A DNA stretch of 64,000 bases from Bacillota bacterium. GTDB taxonomy: Bacteria > Bacillota > Clostridia > Lachnospirales > Lachnospiraceae. The stretch is taken from positions 58,981 through 122,980 of the forward strand of contig JAEZLH010000034.1 of NCBI GenBank assembly GCA_023435895.1, in the 5' to 3' direction. The translations under genes were made by a program, and so were the position numbers. Positions 62,271 through 64,000 of this stretch are shown in pieces (position 1 is the first letter of the stretch; the number at the start of each line of letters is the position of its first letter). The notes beneath the pieces were generated by a model, which saw only the letters and a list, made by a program, of their open reading frames with translations, made no database searches and was not told the DNA's origin.

Positions 62271-63329
62271 ATGTTAAACTTGAATAAAGCACAGAGCAAC
62301 TTGGTTGTTCAAAAGAATTTGAAGAGAAAAGAATCTTTGACCGATACGGCGTTCCTGTTGACAATTACAATTACCTTGTTTGTTGTAATCTATGCCCTAT
62401 CCATAGCGTTTCTCGGAGACAAAGGCTTTAACAAAATCCAAATGTTCTTTAACCTTTTCAACGAAAATGCAGCGTTAATCGTAATTGCCTGCGGTCTTAC
62501 CATAGTTATGATTACGGGTAGTATTGATATATCCGTTGGTGGTTCCACGGCTCTGATTTGTACCTCTTGTATCGTTTGCCTGAACAAGTTTGGTTTTAAC
62601 TTTGTTACAACACTTATTTTGGCATTAGCAATTGGTATTGCCTTTGGTGCATTTCAAGGATTTCTTGTGGCTTATCTTGAAATGCAGCCCTTTATCGTAA
62701 CCTTGGCGGGTATGTTCCTAGGTCGAGGTTTGGTTGCTTTAATTGAAGTGAATCAAATTCAGGTACATAACCCAGGCTTTGAGAAATTGTCCGGAGCACG
62801 TATTATGATTCCCTTCCTAGGGGACGTCAACCGAAAGGGTATGTTCATTCAGTCTAAGTTGGAATATGGTGTAATAGTTGCATTAATTATAGTATGCATC
62901 ATGTTCTGGGTGCTTAAGAAAACAAAGATTGGCCGTAATTTTTATGCGGTAGGTGGAAGTGCTCAAAGCGCTTTGATGCTTGGTATCAATGTAAAGAGAA
63001 CCAGATTCTATGCACATTTACTCTGTGGCACTCTTGCGGGTATTGGTGGGTTTTTATACCTGTTCCATACAAGGTCAGGTTCCGTTCAACAGGCAACCGG
63101 ACTTGAAATGGATGCAATTGCAGCATCGATTATTGGTGGAACTTTGTTGACTGGTGGTGTTGGTAATATCTTTGGTACGTTATTTGGTGTATTAGCAAGC
63201 GGTATAGTATTACTTGTTGTTACAGCTATCGGCAGTCAAGATCCTTGGTGGCCTCAGATTACACGTGCGGGTATGTTATGTTTCTTTATCGTACTTCAAA
63301 GTATTATCTGTTCGAGGAAGAAGAAGTAG
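62271..63329 (+). CDS. sugar ABC transporter permease 2 (YjfF-like)
   Basis: ATG 62271 follows the upstream stop by one base with AAGGAGCGAGG before it. The 352-residue membrane protein has about nine hydrophobic segments and typical motifs: MITGSIDISVGGSTALICTSC, YLEMQPFIVTLAGMFLGRGL, and EMDAIAASIIGGTLLTGGVGNIFGTLFG. It is a partner of the preceding permease. The arrangement binding protein-ATPase-YtfT-YjfF is the order of the E. coli galactofuranose system. A folded element follows at 63441. Confidence 0.93.
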   Translation: MLNLNKAQSNLVVQKNLKRKESLTDTAFLLTITITLFVVIYALSIAFLGDKGFNKIQMFFNLFNENAALIVIACGLTIVMITGSIDISVGGSTALICTSCIVCLNKFGFNFVTTLILALAIGIAFGAFQGFLVAYLEMQPFIVTLAGMFLGRGLVALIEVNQIQVHNPGFEKLSGARIMIPFLGDVNRKGMFIQSKLEYGVIVALIIVCIMFWVLKKTKIGRNFYAVGGSAQSALMLGINVKRTRFYAHLLCGTLAGIGGFLYLFHTRSGSVQQATGLEMDAIAASIIGGTLLTGGVGNIFGTLFGVLASGIVLLVVTAIGSQDPWWPQITRAGMLCFFIVLQSIICSRKKK

Positions 63330-63440
63330 CAGAGACTCCCATTTCATTGATTATATTGATTCATTAATAAAGTACAGAGAATAAAAGTGATCACTAGTAG
63401 AATTCAAGGTAAATAACTTGGTTTGATGAGGATGATTTTT

Positions 63441-63506
63441 CGATCGTAGAGGTGTAAAAACAGAGGCATAGTGGAGCTACGCCGAGTATTTTACACCTGT
63501 GGATCG
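63441..63506. repeat. three-stem hairpin element after the sugar operon
   Basis: Nested stems: CGATC/GATCG (63441-63445 and 63502-63506), AGGTGTAAAA/TTTTACACCT (63450-63459 and 63489-63498) and GGCATAG/CTACGCC (63465-63471 and 63477-63483, one mismatch), with a symmetrical 5/5 internal loop. There is no T-run after it, so simple termination is unlikely. It may be a structured RNA at the end of the mRNA or a binding element. Confidence 0.5.
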
Positions 63507-63689
63507 GAGCAATTACACTATCAAACAGTAGCTTATTTAAGGGAAATCATATTAGGAGATAAAATTTTTTCTCTGTATTTTGTGGTCTAAAGATTATTAA
63601 GAGCAGGATTAAAGATTGTACTAGATTTTAATTGACAAAGTAAACGATTGCTGTTAATTTTTCAATTACAATGTTGCAATAGAGTTACT

Positions 63690-63884
63690 GTTCACTCCCA
63701 GTCAAAGCCTGGGATATGATTACGACAAATGTTTTCCGATACGGAGACGCTTTCGCTTAGTTGCATTACTTAGCGGTACATAAGGCTCTAAAAGACAGAG
63801 CCTTATGTACCTGCCAATGCAAATACTCCTTTTCAGAATTCATTTATCGTAATCATTATGCCAAGTTCTGAATTGGGAGTGAAC
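63690..63884. repeat. 195-bp near-palindromic element, MITE-like
   Basis: Ends are a perfect 11-bp inverted repeat GTTCACTCCCA / TGGGAGTGAAC. Beyond the ends, about 45 bases on each side are complementary with scattered mismatches, then TTGCATT/AATGCAA (63761-63767 and 63816-63822) and a perfect 15-bp stem GGTACATAAGGCTCT / AGAGCCTTATGTACC (63775-63789 and 63797-63811). There is no ORF. Size and layout suit a non-autonomous mobile element. No target duplication was seen. Confidence 0.6.
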
Positions 63885-64000
63885 CAATGTCATTTAGTTA
63901 AGGGATAGGAATGATAAAATATATCATCTATAATTATCATAAGTTAAACTTACAGAGAAAATATCAATTGAATCTCATCCAGAATAAAAATTCAACAACG
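63885..64000. other. end of window, nothing recognised
   Basis: AT-rich sequence with no convincing start codon plus ribosome binding site. The next gene is beyond the window. Confidence 0.4.

Noticed and set aside
1..64000. tRNA, rRNA, CRISPR arrays and intact insertion sequences
   Set aside because: None recognised on either strand; the cloverleaf and array patterns are absent as far as can be judged by eye.

Overview
The window looks like chromosome from a low-GC Gram-positive anaerobe of the Clostridia, probably Lachnospiraceae. This is inferred from the AT-rich sequence, strong GGAGG-type ribosome binding sites, many TTG/GTG starts, YesM/YesN-type sensing and typical clostridial families (SEC-C methionine aminopeptidase, PadR-DUF1048, cysteine-rich KTR protein). 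No rRNA, tRNA, CRISPR array or intact insertion sequence was seen.

Region 1 (1-15436) is the right part of a small nonribosomal peptide cluster: the 3' end of an asparagine-synthase-like amidotransferase, an A-T-C-A-T NRPS without a release domain, a free-standing condensation-type protein, an MFS exporter, a FtsX/LolD-type ABC pair, a DUF4097 protein, and an ECF sigma/anti-sigma pair. It ends in an unusual accD-accA pair whose AccD lacks its zinc ribbon. The pair may be a duplicated, self-protecting acetyl-CoA carboxylase (inference).

Region 2 (15437-33830) is a mosaic of short units: a chemoreceptor, a BceAB-like ABC pair with no two-component partner, a TetR-controlled pair of flavoproteins, a MarR regulator with a His/Gly/Arg-rich tail followed by a MATE pump, a PAS-GGDEF diguanylate cyclase, two paralogous lipases (one membrane-anchored), an SDR, a HhH plus PD-(D/E)XK-like protein of unknown role, and an ECF sigma factor next to a cysteine-less CMD-family protein. 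Several promoters carry obvious palindromic operators.

Region 3 (33831-41900) holds a SEC-C methionine aminopeptidase whose ribosome binding site is buried in a hairpin, small AraC and DUF2087 genes, an MFS-ArsR operon, a PadR-DUF1048-DUF1048 operon, a KTR protein and a DrrAB-like ABC exporter. Region 4 (41900-50200) is a complete kdpFABCDE potassium-uptake operon, including the 29-codon kdpF, with helically phased repeats upstream that are likely KdpE sites. Region 5 (50400-53650) is lon and a TetR gene that share an 18-bp operator. Region 6 (54072-63329) is a sugar system: response regulator (YesN), kinase (YesM), a sensory substrate-binding lipoprotein, then a galactofuranose-type ABC transporter (binding protein, double ATPase, two permeases). 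The last 670 bases have no gene but contain two strongly folded palindromic elements. The one at 63690-63884 looks like a small non-autonomous mobile element.
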